Assembly (NCBI GenBank): GCA_017525225.1
Contig: JAFXTB010000037.1
Span: forward strand, 1 to 64,000
DNA: 64,000 nucleotides
From: Kiritimatiellia bacterium
Lineage (GTDB): Bacteria > Verrucomicrobiota > Kiritimatiellia > RFP12 > UBA1067
Direction: 5' to 3'
A program made the translations under genes and the position numbers. The notes under the pieces were generated by a model. That model worked only from the letters and a program-made list of their open reading frames with translations, did not search any database and was not told the origin of the DNA. Below are positions 23,953 to 32,217 of the stretch, piece after piece (the first letter of the stretch is position 1; every line of letters begins with the position of its first letter).

Positions 23953-26877
23953 TTGACGCTTGCCGCCGTTGCGCTGGCATTCCTCGTCCATGCGGAGACG
24001 GCGGTCTCTCTGTCCGGGACATGGCATGTCAAAGGCGATGGGTTCACCGGCGAGGCGACGCTGCCCGGCACGCTCGCGGCGGCGCATCTTGGCAAGCGCT
24101 GGACGGAACATGATTTCCAGACGACCATGGACCTGCCGCAGTCGGAGGCGCTGGTGCAGGAATGGCAATACGTCGGCCGGGCCGAATGGACGCGCACGGT
24201 GGAACTCACGGCGGCGGACTGCGCCCATCCGCTTGAACTGTTCCTTGAGCGCGTGATGTGGGCGAGCGAGGCGTTCTGGGACGGAACAAGCCTCGGTGTA
24301 TGCGATTCGCTCGCCACGCCCCATGTGCATGCCGTGCCGCAGAAGCTGCTCGCGCCTGGCCGGTACGAGGTGAGGATCGTCGTGGACAATTCATGCCGAT
24401 ACAACTTCTCGCGCCAGTCGCATGCCTACGGACCCAACATGCAGGCGGTATGGAACGGCGTCTTGGGGCGTATCGAGCTGCGCCGTGCGCATCCGTTGCG
24501 CAATGCGCGCGTATTTGCTTCCGCGCCATCGGAAGGGCGTCTCGTTGTCGAAGCGCCATGCGAGGTGGCGTCCGTGGAAGTGGAAGGACTGAAGACCTCT
24601 GGCTGGAAGACCGAGGCCGGGCGCATTGTGGTGTCGCTTGCCGCAGAGCCGACATGGTGGAACGAGTTCCACCCGGCGCTCTATACCGTGCGTCTGACAG
24701 CGAAAGACGGATTTTCGCACAGCATCCGCTTCGGATTCCGGACTGTTGGTACGGAAGGGCGTCTTCTGACGCTCAACGGCAAGAAGATATTCACGCGCGG
24801 CAACGTGGAGAACGCCAACTTCGCAAAGGACGGTATCCCGTGGATGGTGAAGGAGGAATGGCTGCGTGTGTTCAGGATGCTGAAGGATGAAGATGGCGTC
24901 AACTCCGTCCGCTTCCACACGTGGTGTCCGCCTGCGGCGGCGTTCGAGGCTGCGGATGAGCTGGGGATCATTCTCCATCCGGAAGCCGGCATCTGGACGG
25001 ACAGATGGATGTCCGACGGGGACGAGGTTGGCAACGGCAAGCCGGTGGACGGCTTCGTGCTGCGCGAGCTGAAGTCCATTGCCGACGCCTACGGTAATTC
25101 GCCGTCCTTCTTTTCGCTTTCCATAGGCAACGAGCTGGGGAACTCCAACTTCGAGACGATGGGCAGATGGGTGGCGCAGCACAAGAAGTACGATCCGCGC
25201 GCCCTCTGCTACGCCTCGTCGGCGCGAAAGCTCACGCCGGCGGACGACTTCTCCCTCTCGCATGTCGTACCCGGCAAGGGTCAGGCCCGCGAAAAGCTCA
25301 TGCCGCATACCGATTGGGACTACGAGGATGTCTATTCTGCCGCGAAGATCCCGACAATCGCGCATGAAATCGGGCAGTGGCCGGTGTATCCGATCTGGGA
25401 CGAGCTGCTTGCGCCGTTCACGGGCACGATGCGTCCGTGGAACCTCACGCGCCATCGCGACACTGCAGCAAGGAAGGGGACGACGCGGTTTCAGCATGAG
25501 TACCATGTCGCTTCTGCCAGGCTCAACCGCCTCATCTACAAGGAGGAGGTAGAAAGCTTCCTGCGCACGCCATCCTGCGCCGGACTGCAGCTTCTCGAAG
25601 TGCAGGACTACACGGGACAGGCCGAGGCGCTCGTGGGATGGCGCGATCCGTTCTATACGCTGAAGACGGGCTTCAAGGGGCTGCCTCCTTTCTCGACGGC
25701 ATGGGGACCGGTCTGCGCGCTGGCGCGCTTCCCGCGCTTCACGTATGTCGTGGGCGAGACATACAGCGCCAGGCTGCAGATCAGGAATCTGACGGAAAAG
25801 ACGCTTGCCGCCGGCACGGAGTTCCCTTACGAGCTGGGCGGAAGGCAAGGCAAGATTGCGCTTCCTGCGGCAATTGCGCCCGGCGATGTCGGCGATGTCG
25901 GGAATGTCGAATGTCTGTTGTCCGGCGACATGGTGAAATGCCGGCAATCCTTGCGCTTCTGCGGAAACGAATGGAGCTTCTGGGTATATCCGCGCGAAGG
26001 ACGTTGCGCGACGCCTGAAGGCGTGGTCGAGACCTCGGACGTGGCGGAGATGAAGTCTGCGCTGGGAGAGGGGAAGACGGTGCTGTATTTGGGGCCGAGT
26101 TTCAAGTCGGCGAAAGGGCAGTTCAAGTCCGTGTACTGGAGCGCACGCTGGTTCCCGGTCGCCAACACGACCGCTGCGGCGCTTGGAACGTGGTTTGACG
26201 TGAAGCATCCGGCGCTTGCCGGATTCGTTACGGACGACTTCACTGACTGGCAATGGTATTCCCTTGCGCAGGGCGCGACGATTCATGCGCTCACTGGAAT
26301 GCCCGAAGGGTATCGTCCAATCGCGCTTTCCGTGAACGACTTCCATTTCTCGGACTTCACCGCCACGATGTTCGAGGTGCTTGCCGGGAATGGACGGCTG
26401 TTTGTCTGCGGGTATGACATCTCCAAGGATACTCCCGAGGCGAAACGGCTCAGGGCCAGCATCTGCGACTACCTGTCAAAACCGCCCGTCCCTGGCACGG
26501 CACGGATGCCGGAAGGCTGGCTTGCACAGGAGTTCGATGCCGTGAAGCAGCCGGATCTTTCCGGTGCCGTCTACGACGTCTCGACCAACTGGACGGGTCG
26601 CGTATTCAAGATGTCGATATGCGCAGTGCCACCAACGACGGGCGATGTGCGCATCGACTTCCATCAGCCCAGGTCCGGCCTCACTTCGGGTCGTGGACTT
26701 CTGGAGGGACGCGTGTTCGAGGTGCCGTTCACCAGTAAGATTGGCGCCAAGGCACATGTGATCCTGCCGGTCATACGCGAAGATTTCCTTGATGGACGCC
26801 TCGACCTTGAGGTGAACATCATGACCGGTTCCGAACTGGCCATAGATCGCATCCGCATAATACCCAAGAAGTTGTGA
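23953..26877 (+). CDS. Secreted GH2-family glycoside hydrolase
   Basis: A protein of about 974 residues with an N-terminal signal segment (LAAVALAFLVHA). Residues about 20-170 fit the GH2 sugar-binding domain, then an immunoglobulin-like domain and a TIM barrel: LTLNGKKIFTRGNVENANF, DGVNSVRFHTWCPPAAAFEAADELGIILHPE, and the acid/base motif SIGNELGNSN. The C-terminal 300 residues are beta-rich and unassigned. No ATG is available: the frame is open from the stop of the MFS gene (same frame), and the first usable codon is TTG at 23953, which leaves a signal peptide without a positive start. The true start might be a rarer codon a few positions upstream. It is probably co-transcribed with the transporter. 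Confidence 0.78.
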   Translation: MTLAAVALAFLVHAETAVSLSGTWHVKGDGFTGEATLPGTLAAAHLGKRWTEHDFQTTMDLPQSEALVQEWQYVGRAEWTRTVELTAADCAHPLELFLERVMWASEAFWDGTSLGVCDSLATPHVHAVPQKLLAPGRYEVRIVVDNSCRYNFSRQSHAYGPNMQAVWNGVLGRIELRRAHPLRNARVFASAPSEGRLVVEAPCEVASVEVEGLKTSGWKTEAGRIVVSLAAEPTWWNEFHPALYTVRLTAKDGFSHSIRFGFRTVGTEGRLLTLNGKKIFTRGNVENANFAKDGIPWMVKEEWLRVFRMLKDEDGVNSVRFHTWCPPAAAFEAADELGIILHPEAGIWTDRWMSDGDEVGNGKPVDGFVLRELKSIADAYGNSPSFFSLSIGNELGNSNFETMGRWVAQHKKYDPRALCYASSARKLTPADDFSLSHVVPGKGQAREKLMPHTDWDYEDVYSAAKIPTIAHEIGQWPVYPIWDELLAPFTGTMRPWNLTRHRDTAARKGTTRFQHEYHVASARLNRLIYKEEVESFLRTPSCAGLQLLEVQDYTGQAEALVGWRDPFYTLKTGFKGLPPFSTAWGPVCALARFPRFTYVVGETYSARLQIRNLTEKTLAAGTEFPYELGGRQGKIALPAAIAPGDVGDVGNVECLLSGDMVKCRQSLRFCGNEWSFWVYPREGRCATPEGVVETSDVAEMKSALGEGKTVLYLGPSFKSAKGQFKSVYWSARWFPVANTTAAALGTWFDVKHPALAGFVTDDFTDWQWYSLAQGATIHALTGMPEGYRPIALSVNDFHFSDFTATMFEVLAGNGRLFVCGYDISKDTPEAKRLRASICDYLSKPPVPGTARMPEGWLAQEFDAVKQPDLSGAVYDVSTNWTGRVFKMSICAVPPTTGDVRIDFHQPRSGLTSGRGLLEGRVFEVPFTSKIGAKAHVILPVIREDFLDGRLDLEVNIMTGSELAIDRIRIIPKKL

Positions 26878-26921
26878 CGCTCCACTTCAAGCCCTTTCTG
26901 ACGGGGGACCGTCAAATTTCA

Positions 26922-26980
26922 CCGATTGAATGTTCCAATCGGCCATGGGTATGGTATAATACGCTGCAGACAGCCGATTG
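26922..26980 (+). promoter_or_regulatory. nagB promoter with CCGATTG inverted repeat
   Basis: CCGATTG (26922-26928) and CAATCGG (26936-26942) form a perfect 7-bp inverted repeat across the -35 region. A third CCGATTG (26974-26980) lies after the extended -10 box TGG-TATAAT (26955-26960). This layout fits a repressor or activator that binds twofold sites. The regulator is unknown; the AraC-type gene at the operon end is one candidate. Confidence 0.55.
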
Positions 26981-27003
26981 GCGGGTAAAGAAGGAACAAG
27001 CAA

Positions 27004-27789
27004 ATGACAATTGAACCGGTAAGGGACTACGCGACGATGAGTTCCGTTGGCGCATCGATCATATTTGACGGCGTCATGCGCGGGATCTCGTCCGGCAGGC
27101 GATACAACCTCGGCCTTGCGACGGGCAACACCATGATTTCGCTCTACGACGAGCTGGCGGAGAAGTTGAACCGCGTCAAGGCGGATCTTTCCCTGCTATC
27201 CACATGGAACCTCGACGAGTATTCGCTGGACGGAAAAAGCGCAGTACCGCACGACCATCCGCTCTCCTACTGGAAGTACATGCACGAGATGCTGTTCTCG
27301 AAGTTCGACCCGGCGCTCGGGTTCCGCGAGGAGAACGCGCATTTCCCCGACCCCGCCGATCCGGATGCATACGATCCCGCCATCGCCGCCGCGGGCGGGC
27401 TCGACCTCCAGCTGCTCGGCATCGGCTTCAACGGCCACATAGCGTTCAACGAGCCCATGCGGGAGGATGAGATCTCCGTAGAGGCGTTTGGCGCCCTGCC
27501 TACGCGCGTCCTTCCCCTTTCGAACGAGACGATCGTGCAGAACACCGCCGTCACGGCGGGCGGCGACTCGTCGTTGGTGCCGCGCTTCGCCGCCACGATG
27601 GGCATGGCGCCGATCCTCGCCGCGAAGAAGTGCCTGCTCCTGGCCTGTTTCGAGGAGCAGACCGCACCCCTGAAGGCGATCATCGCCAAGGGCCGTCCCA
27701 CGCCGTTCCTGCCGGCTTCGTATCTGTGGGGGCATCCTGATTTCAGGCTTGTCTATACGGTGGACAAGATTGAGTTAAATGTAAAATGA
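27004..27789 (+). CDS. nagB: Glucosamine-6-phosphate deaminase
   Basis: A 261-residue enzyme that turns GlcN-6-phosphate into fructose-6-phosphate and ammonia. Family motifs: LGLATGNTMISLYDELAE (phosphate loop), STWNLDEYSLDG (the catalytic Asp region), LQLLGIGFNGHIAFNEP (the GIGxxGHIAFNEP signature with its His), and TMGMAPILAAKKCLLLA. Length is that of the family. AAGGA lies 8 nt before the ATG. It heads a five-gene operon whose other members act on keto-sugars or uronate-like compounds, while nagA is far away. This suggests the operon handles an amino-sugar-containing glycan. Confidence 0.93.
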   Translation: MTIEPVRDYATMSSVGASIIFDGVMRGISSGRRYNLGLATGNTMISLYDELAEKLNRVKADLSLLSTWNLDEYSLDGKSAVPHDHPLSYWKYMHEMLFSKFDPALGFREENAHFPDPADPDAYDPAIAAAGGLDLQLLGIGFNGHIAFNEPMREDEISVEAFGALPTRVLPLSNETIVQNTAVTAGGDSSLVPRFAATMGMAPILAAKKCLLLACFEEQTAPLKAIIAKGRPTPFLPASYLWGHPDFRLVYTVDKIELNVK

Positions 27790-27803
27790 AGGGAGAAAGT
27801 AAA

Positions 27804-28505
27804 ATGCGAAAAGAAATGATGTTTGCGGCGGGAGCCGCGTTGCTGATGGCAGGATGCGCGACTGCCCCGAAGGCGCCTACGGAACCGCATCCGGATACGC
27901 CCGCGTATGCATGGAAGCCGCTGTTTGCAAAGGATCTTTCCGACGCGGAGTTCAAGACAGGGTCCTGGGCGTGGGAAGGCGACGTGCTGCACAGCGTGAA
28001 GGCCGATCCCATCTGGACCAAGGCCGACTACGAGAACTACGTGCTTGACTTCGAGTACATGATGGAGAAGGACGGCAACAGCGGCGTGTTCATCTACATC
28101 TCGCACCTTGACCAGTTCCCGAAGTACAAGATAGAGGTACAGCTTCTCGACGACTATAGTCCGAAGTTCATGGGCAAGGAACTGCCCTACCAGCAGTCGG
28201 GGTCGCTCTACGGACGCGCCCCCGCGCTTGAGATTGCGTCCAAGCCGGCAGAACAGTGGAACAGGATGACGGTGTTTTGCCAGGGCAAGAACGTCCATGT
28301 GGTGCTGAACGGCAAGGCCGTGGTAGATGCGAACATCGACAACTGGAAGGATCCGCTCGTCAATCCGGACGGCACGTCTGTGCCGCCGTGGCATCGTGGA
28401 TTCCCTGCGCTTTCGACGATCCCGACATGCGGACGCGTCGGCTTCCAGGGCGTGCATGGCAAGGCAGGCGTCAGGATCCGCAACCTGCGCATCGCCAACC
28501 TGTAG
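27804..28505 (+). CDS. DUF1080 lipoprotein, 3-keto-glycoside hydrolase candidate
   Basis: A protein of about 233 residues. The start at 27804 is preferred because GGGAGAAAG precedes it; an ATG that overlaps the nagB stop is 18 nt earlier. The signal peptide ends in a lipobox (LLMAGC), so it is membrane anchored. The mature part is a DUF1080 concanavalin-like beta-sandwich (LFAKDLSDAEF, YVLDFEYMMEKDGNSGVFIY, QSGSLYG, GRVGFQGVHGKAGVRIRNLRI). DUF1080 proteins have been shown in other gut bacteria to cleave 3-keto-glycosides made by Gfo/Idh oxidases. The next gene is such an oxidoreductase, so a two-step pathway is a good inference. Confidence 0.85.
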   Translation: MRKEMMFAAGAALLMAGCATAPKAPTEPHPDTPAYAWKPLFAKDLSDAEFKTGSWAWEGDVLHSVKADPIWTKADYENYVLDFEYMMEKDGNSGVFIYISHLDQFPKYKIEVQLLDDYSPKFMGKELPYQQSGSLYGRAPALEIASKPAEQWNRMTVFCQGKNVHVVLNGKAVVDANIDNWKDPLVNPDGTSVPPWHRGFPALSTIPTCGRVGFQGVHGKAGVRIRNLRIANL

Positions 28506-28555
28506 AGATGGACACCACCTTCACAACCATAGACAAGGAATCACAAGGAGACACA

Positions 28556-29953
28556 ATGGAAATCAATCGTCGCAACTTCTTCACATGCGCCGGATCGGCC
28601 GGCCTCTTCGCCGCGGGCGGATGCGTCAGCGCCCCTGCGATCACGTCCACGCGCAGCCCCAATTCGCTTGTAAGGCATCTTTCCATCGGATGCGGCAACC
28701 GCGCGTGGGGCGACATCAACGAGATATGCACGCATCCGTCGGTTGAGATGGCGGCGTTTTGCGACGTCGATTCGAAATTTCTCGCCCAGGCGAAGGCCAA
28801 GTTCCCCAAGGCGCGGTTCTACCGCGACTGGCGCGAGATGTACGAGAAGGAGTTCGACTCCTGCGATTCCGTATGCGTGGGCGCGCCCGACCACCACCAT
28901 GTGGCAATGGCCACTGCCGCGCTGAAGGCCGGCAAGCACGTCTACCTCGAAAAGCCCATGGCCAAGACGATGGTCGAGGCGAAGTTCCTGCGCGACACCG
29001 CGGCAAAGGCCGGCGTCGTGACGCAGATGGGCACGCAGTTCAACGCATACGCGTCGGACCGGCAGGTCGTGGAGATGCTGCGCAAAAAGATTCTCGGCCC
29101 CGTCGAGCGCGTATACCTCCACTCCACGCGCAAGGGCATTTCCCGCCGCCGCCGGCTCATGCCGAAGCTCGTGCCCGTTCCGGAGAATCTGGACTGGGAT
29201 CTCTGGCTCGGCAGCGCGGCGGAGCGTCCATACGCCGAGGGTGTGTACCATCCTCTCATCTGGCGCATCTGGCGCGACCTGGGAAGCGGCTGGATCGGCG
29301 ACATCGGCTGCCATCTGATCGCGGCGGTGTGGCGTGGCATGGACATGGGTTCAACGCCCGTGAAGTCCGTCCTTGCGGAGACGCTCACGGACGCCGAGGA
29401 TGGTGTCAAGGACAAGGTGTGGCCGACCGCGGCGCACATCGTGTTCGAGTTCGACGGGGTGCCGGCGTCGGACGGCAAACCATTCACGTTCGAGTGGTTC
29501 GACGGTTGCAGCGAGCCTGACAACCTCGCGCCGGCGAAGTACCGTCCACCCGTGGAGATCGACGCCCTCTACGAAAAGACTCCCTGGGGGAAGCGTCCTC
29601 ACGAGGGTAAGGCCGTGAAATGCCGCGACGGATGGATACTCCAGCCGCACGGCAGGGATTTCGCGATGGCGATTCGCAATGACGGGCGTTTCATCATGCC
29701 GCCGACGGTCGGCCCTGCGCCGACCCACTACCACGAGTTCCTGAATCGCGTGATCGGGGGCGGCAAGGCGGCGACGGACTTCTCGTGGTCCACCTACATG
29801 CGCGAGTGCGTCATCGCCGGAGAGATCGCCGAGCGCGTGCAGGGAACTAAGATCACGTGGGACGCGAAGGCCCGCCGCTTTGACAGCGCCGCCGCCAACG
29901 CCTTCCTCACGCGCCCCTACCGCAAGGGCTGGGAGATCCCCGGCCTTTCATGA
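28556..29953 (+). CDS. Tat-exported Gfo/Idh/MocA oxidoreductase
   Basis: A 465-residue protein. It begins MEINRRNFFTCAG, a twin-Arg signal followed by a hydrophobic stretch and a Cys (AAGGC) that may be lipidated. The Rossmann part follows (SIGCGNRAWGDI, MAAFCDVDSK), with CVGAPDHHHVAMATAALKAGKHVYLEKPMAKT carrying the EKP motif with the catalytic Lys, and the C-terminal domain has the GDIGCHLI motif. AAGGAG lies 5 nt before the ATG. Such exported oxidoreductases keep a tightly bound NAD and oxidise sugar hydroxyls. Next to a DUF1080 lipoprotein, a role in making 3-keto-glycosides is likely but unproven. Confidence 0.88.
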   Translation: MEINRRNFFTCAGSAGLFAAGGCVSAPAITSTRSPNSLVRHLSIGCGNRAWGDINEICTHPSVEMAAFCDVDSKFLAQAKAKFPKARFYRDWREMYEKEFDSCDSVCVGAPDHHHVAMATAALKAGKHVYLEKPMAKTMVEAKFLRDTAAKAGVVTQMGTQFNAYASDRQVVEMLRKKILGPVERVYLHSTRKGISRRRRLMPKLVPVPENLDWDLWLGSAAERPYAEGVYHPLIWRIWRDLGSGWIGDIGCHLIAAVWRGMDMGSTPVKSVLAETLTDAEDGVKDKVWPTAAHIVFEFDGVPASDGKPFTFEWFDGCSEPDNLAPAKYRPPVEIDALYEKTPWGKRPHEGKAVKCRDGWILQPHGRDFAMAIRNDGRFIMPPTVGPAPTHYHEFLNRVIGGGKAATDFSWSTYMRECVIAGEIAERVQGTKITWDAKARRFDSAAANAFLTRPYRKGWEIPGLS

Positions 29954-29975
29954 CAGGCCAGTCAATTCCAACCCC

Positions 29976-30010
29976 GAAACCAGAAACTAGAAACTAGAAA
30001 CCAGAAACCC
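29976..30010 (+). repeat. Heptamer array inside the nagB operon
   Basis: Five units: GAAACCA, GAAACTA, GAAACTA, GAAACCA, GAAACCC. It begins 23 nt after the Gfo/Idh stop and ends 17 nt before the next start. The 26 nt at 29976-30001 equal the reverse complement of 6362-6387. It would be transcribed as part of the operon and lies where a ribosome-binding site is expected. Confidence 0.72.
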
Positions 30011-30027
30011 AACCTGGAACTACAACC

Positions 30028-31404
30028 ATGAAAGACACATTCAAGATCGGATACCTGCCGCTGAGCAAGGTCAACTGGACAAACGACACGCTGGAGGCGG
30101 CGCGCGAGAACGCGATCGCATTCCTCAAGACGCTTCCGGGCGTGGAGGTGATGGCGCCAGAGCGCATGCTTACCCTCGAAAGCGAGGCGGTCGAGCTACT
30201 GGAGCAGTGGGAGAAGGATCGTCCTGACGTGCTCATCACGCATTTCATGACGTTCTCGCTCGGCGTGGTGCCGCCGATGTTTGCGCAGCGCCTCGGCAAC
30301 ATCCCGGTGGTCCTGTGGTCGATGAAGGAACCGGACCCGAACGGCGGGCGCCTCCAGAACAACTCGTTCTGCGCGGCGAACATGAACGCGCACCACATGT
30401 ACCGCCTGCACATACCGTACTTCCACGTGCATGCGGAGCCTGGCACGCCGGACGCCGCCGACCAGCTCACAAGGGCGATAAACGTGGCGCGCACGATGAA
30501 GACCTTGAAGCGCATGCGTGTAGGCCTCATCGGCGGACGCGTTCCGGGCTTCTACACGAGTTGTTGCAGCGAGATGTTGCTCCGCCGCCTCATCGGTCCC
30601 GAGGTGAAGATCATCACCGAGCATGAGGTATTCACGACGGCGCAGAATCTCACCGCCGAGGAGTACGAGCAGGCGAAGAAGGAGATCCTCGAGGACGCGC
30701 CATGCCATGCGAGCGACGGCCCCAAGGGCGACCAGTTCGACAAGGCCGTGCGCCTCTATGGCTCAATCGTCAAGACGAAGAAGAAGTTCATGGTCGATAC
30801 GCTCGCCATGCGCTGCTGGCCGGAGGTGATCCTCAACGAGTTCTATGGAATCGCCGTGTGCTCCACGATGGGCCATCTCACGAACCACGGCCACCTGTGC
30901 GCGTGCGAGGGCGACGTCTATGGCGCGGTGATGATGCGCATCGGGCAGGAGCTTTCGGGCGACAAGCCGTTCTTCTGCGACCTCATCATCTGCGAGGGCG
31001 ACTACGGCGTGACCTGGCACTGCGGCGCAGCGCCATGCGCCATCTGCAAGCCCGGTTTCAAGCCGGAGCTCCGCTGCTCGGCGACGATCGAGGGCGGCGG
31101 CGTGAAGGGCGTCACCGATGAGTTTCCGCTCAAGGGCGGCCGCGTGACGCTCGCCCGCCTCGGCGAGAAGCGCGACGGCGATGGCTACCGGATGCTCGTC
31201 TGCACGGGCACGGGCCTCGATACCGATCTCTTCGTGCGCGGCAACCCGCTCAAGATCAAGTTCGACGCCGGCTGCGAGGCCATCCGCAAGGAGGTCATTG
31301 AGAACGGCTGGGAGCATCACTACGCGCTCATGTACGGCGACCATGCGGACGCGCTGGCGGCGCTTTGCCGCAACATGGACATCGAGCTGCACCTGGTGAA
31401 GTAA
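30028..31404 (+). CDS. L-fucose/L-arabinose isomerase-family protein
   Basis: A 458-residue protein of the FucI/AraA-like superfamily: an N-terminal sugar-binding region (KIGYLPLSKVNWTNDTLEAA), a Rossmann-like middle (RVGLIGGRVPGFYTSC), and the metal-site half with LAMRCWPEVILNEFYGIAVCSTMGHL and ENGWEHHYALMYGDHADAL. The family interconverts aldoses and ketoses, but many members of this divergent group are uncharacterised. In the operon it may isomerise the sugar released after keto-glycoside cleavage. A heptamer array fills the gap to the gene before it; only a weak TGGAA precedes the ATG, so translation may be low or coupled differently. Confidence 0.8.
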   Translation: MKDTFKIGYLPLSKVNWTNDTLEAARENAIAFLKTLPGVEVMAPERMLTLESEAVELLEQWEKDRPDVLITHFMTFSLGVVPPMFAQRLGNIPVVLWSMKEPDPNGGRLQNNSFCAANMNAHHMYRLHIPYFHVHAEPGTPDAADQLTRAINVARTMKTLKRMRVGLIGGRVPGFYTSCCSEMLLRRLIGPEVKIITEHEVFTTAQNLTAEEYEQAKKEILEDAPCHASDGPKGDQFDKAVRLYGSIVKTKKKFMVDTLAMRCWPEVILNEFYGIAVCSTMGHLTNHGHLCACEGDVYGAVMMRIGQELSGDKPFFCDLIICEGDYGVTWHCGAAPCAICKPGFKPELRCSATIEGGGVKGVTDEFPLKGGRVTLARLGEKRDGDGYRMLVCTGTGLDTDLFVRGNPLKIKFDAGCEAIRKEVIENGWEHHYALMYGDHADALAALCRNMDIELHLVK

Positions 31405-31422
31405 TCAAGAAAGGATGAAACA

Positions 31423-32217
31423 ATGAATCTGAGAATCCCTCTCAAGCCGGTCCAAGGCTACAACAAGGTCTTTGATGTCGGCGAATACGGCATGAAGCTC
31501 ACGAAGTTCGGCCTCATCAAGCTCGCGAAGGGAACCACATACGAAGGCGATACGGGCGAGACGGAGCTCGCGCTGGTTCTCATCGGCGGCAATTTCGCCG
31601 CGAAGGGCGACGGCTGGGCTTTCGAGGTGGCGAATGGCCGTAGCAGCCCGTTCACCGGCAAGCCGCACTGCCTCTACCTGCCGCGCCGCACGAAGTACGT
31701 GATCACCGCGCTTTCCGACGTGGAGCTCGCATACAACGGCTCCCCCGCCACGCGCGATACGGCGAAGCCCACGCTCATCAAGCCCGAGGATACGCGGCAC
31801 ATCGCGCTTGGCAAGGACAACTGGACGCGCACTTCGGAGATCATCCTCGACGAGAAGTTCGACAGCGAGCATTTCTACATCGGCGAGGGCATGATCCCGA
31901 GCGGCAACTGGTCGGGCTATCCCAGCCACCGCCACGACGTCAACAATCCGCCGGCCGAGCTGGACATGGAGGAGACGTACTTCTATCTCTTCGATCCTCC
32001 GCAGGGCTTCGGGTTCCAGAGCGTGTACAAGCCCGATGGTTCGCTCAACGAGGCGTACCGCGTGCAGGGCTACGACACGGTCGCCATCGCCGAAGGCTAC
32101 CATCCGCTTGTTGGCGCGCCCGGCTACCAGATGTACTATCTCTGGACGATGGCCGGCTCGCAGGGCCGCGGACTGATCAGCTCCATGGATCCCGCCCATG
32201 CGTGGGTGAAGGGCTAG
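31423..32217 (+). CDS. IolB/KduI-like 5-deoxy-glucuronate isomerase
   Basis: A 264-residue double cupin. Visible marks are the first cupin (ELALVLIGGNFAAKGDGW), the metal motif GYPSHRHDVNN, MEETYFYLFDPPQGFGFQSVY, and AEGYHPLVGAPGYQMYYLWTMAG near the end, all typical of IolB. IolB acts in inositol breakdown on 5-deoxy-glucuronate; no other iol gene is seen here, so the true substrate may be a related keto or deoxy sugar. AAGGA lies 7 nt before the ATG. The stop codon shares the bases CTAG with the stop of the convergent regulator gene. Confidence 0.87.
   Translation: MNLRIPLKPVQGYNKVFDVGEYGMKLTKFGLIKLAKGTTYEGDTGETELALVLIGGNFAAKGDGWAFEVANGRSSPFTGKPHCLYLPRRTKYVITALSDVELAYNGSPATRDTAKPTLIKPEDTRHIALGKDNWTRTSEIILDEKFDSEHFYIGEGMIPSGNWSGYPSHRHDVNNPPAELDMEETYFYLFDPPQGFGFQSVYKPDGSLNEAYRVQGYDTVAIAEGYHPLVGAPGYQMYYLWTMAGSQGRGLISSMDPAHAWVKG

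Noticed and set aside
32214-32217. CTAG shared by two convergent stop codons as a special regulatory site
   Set aside because: A four-base overlap of TAG stops is expected now and then in convergent genes. There is no further structure around it.
31423-32217. The IolB-like gene as proof of inositol breakdown
   Set aside because: No iolA, iolC, iolD, iolE or iolG-like set is present apart from one exported Gfo/Idh, so a full inositol pathway cannot be claimed.
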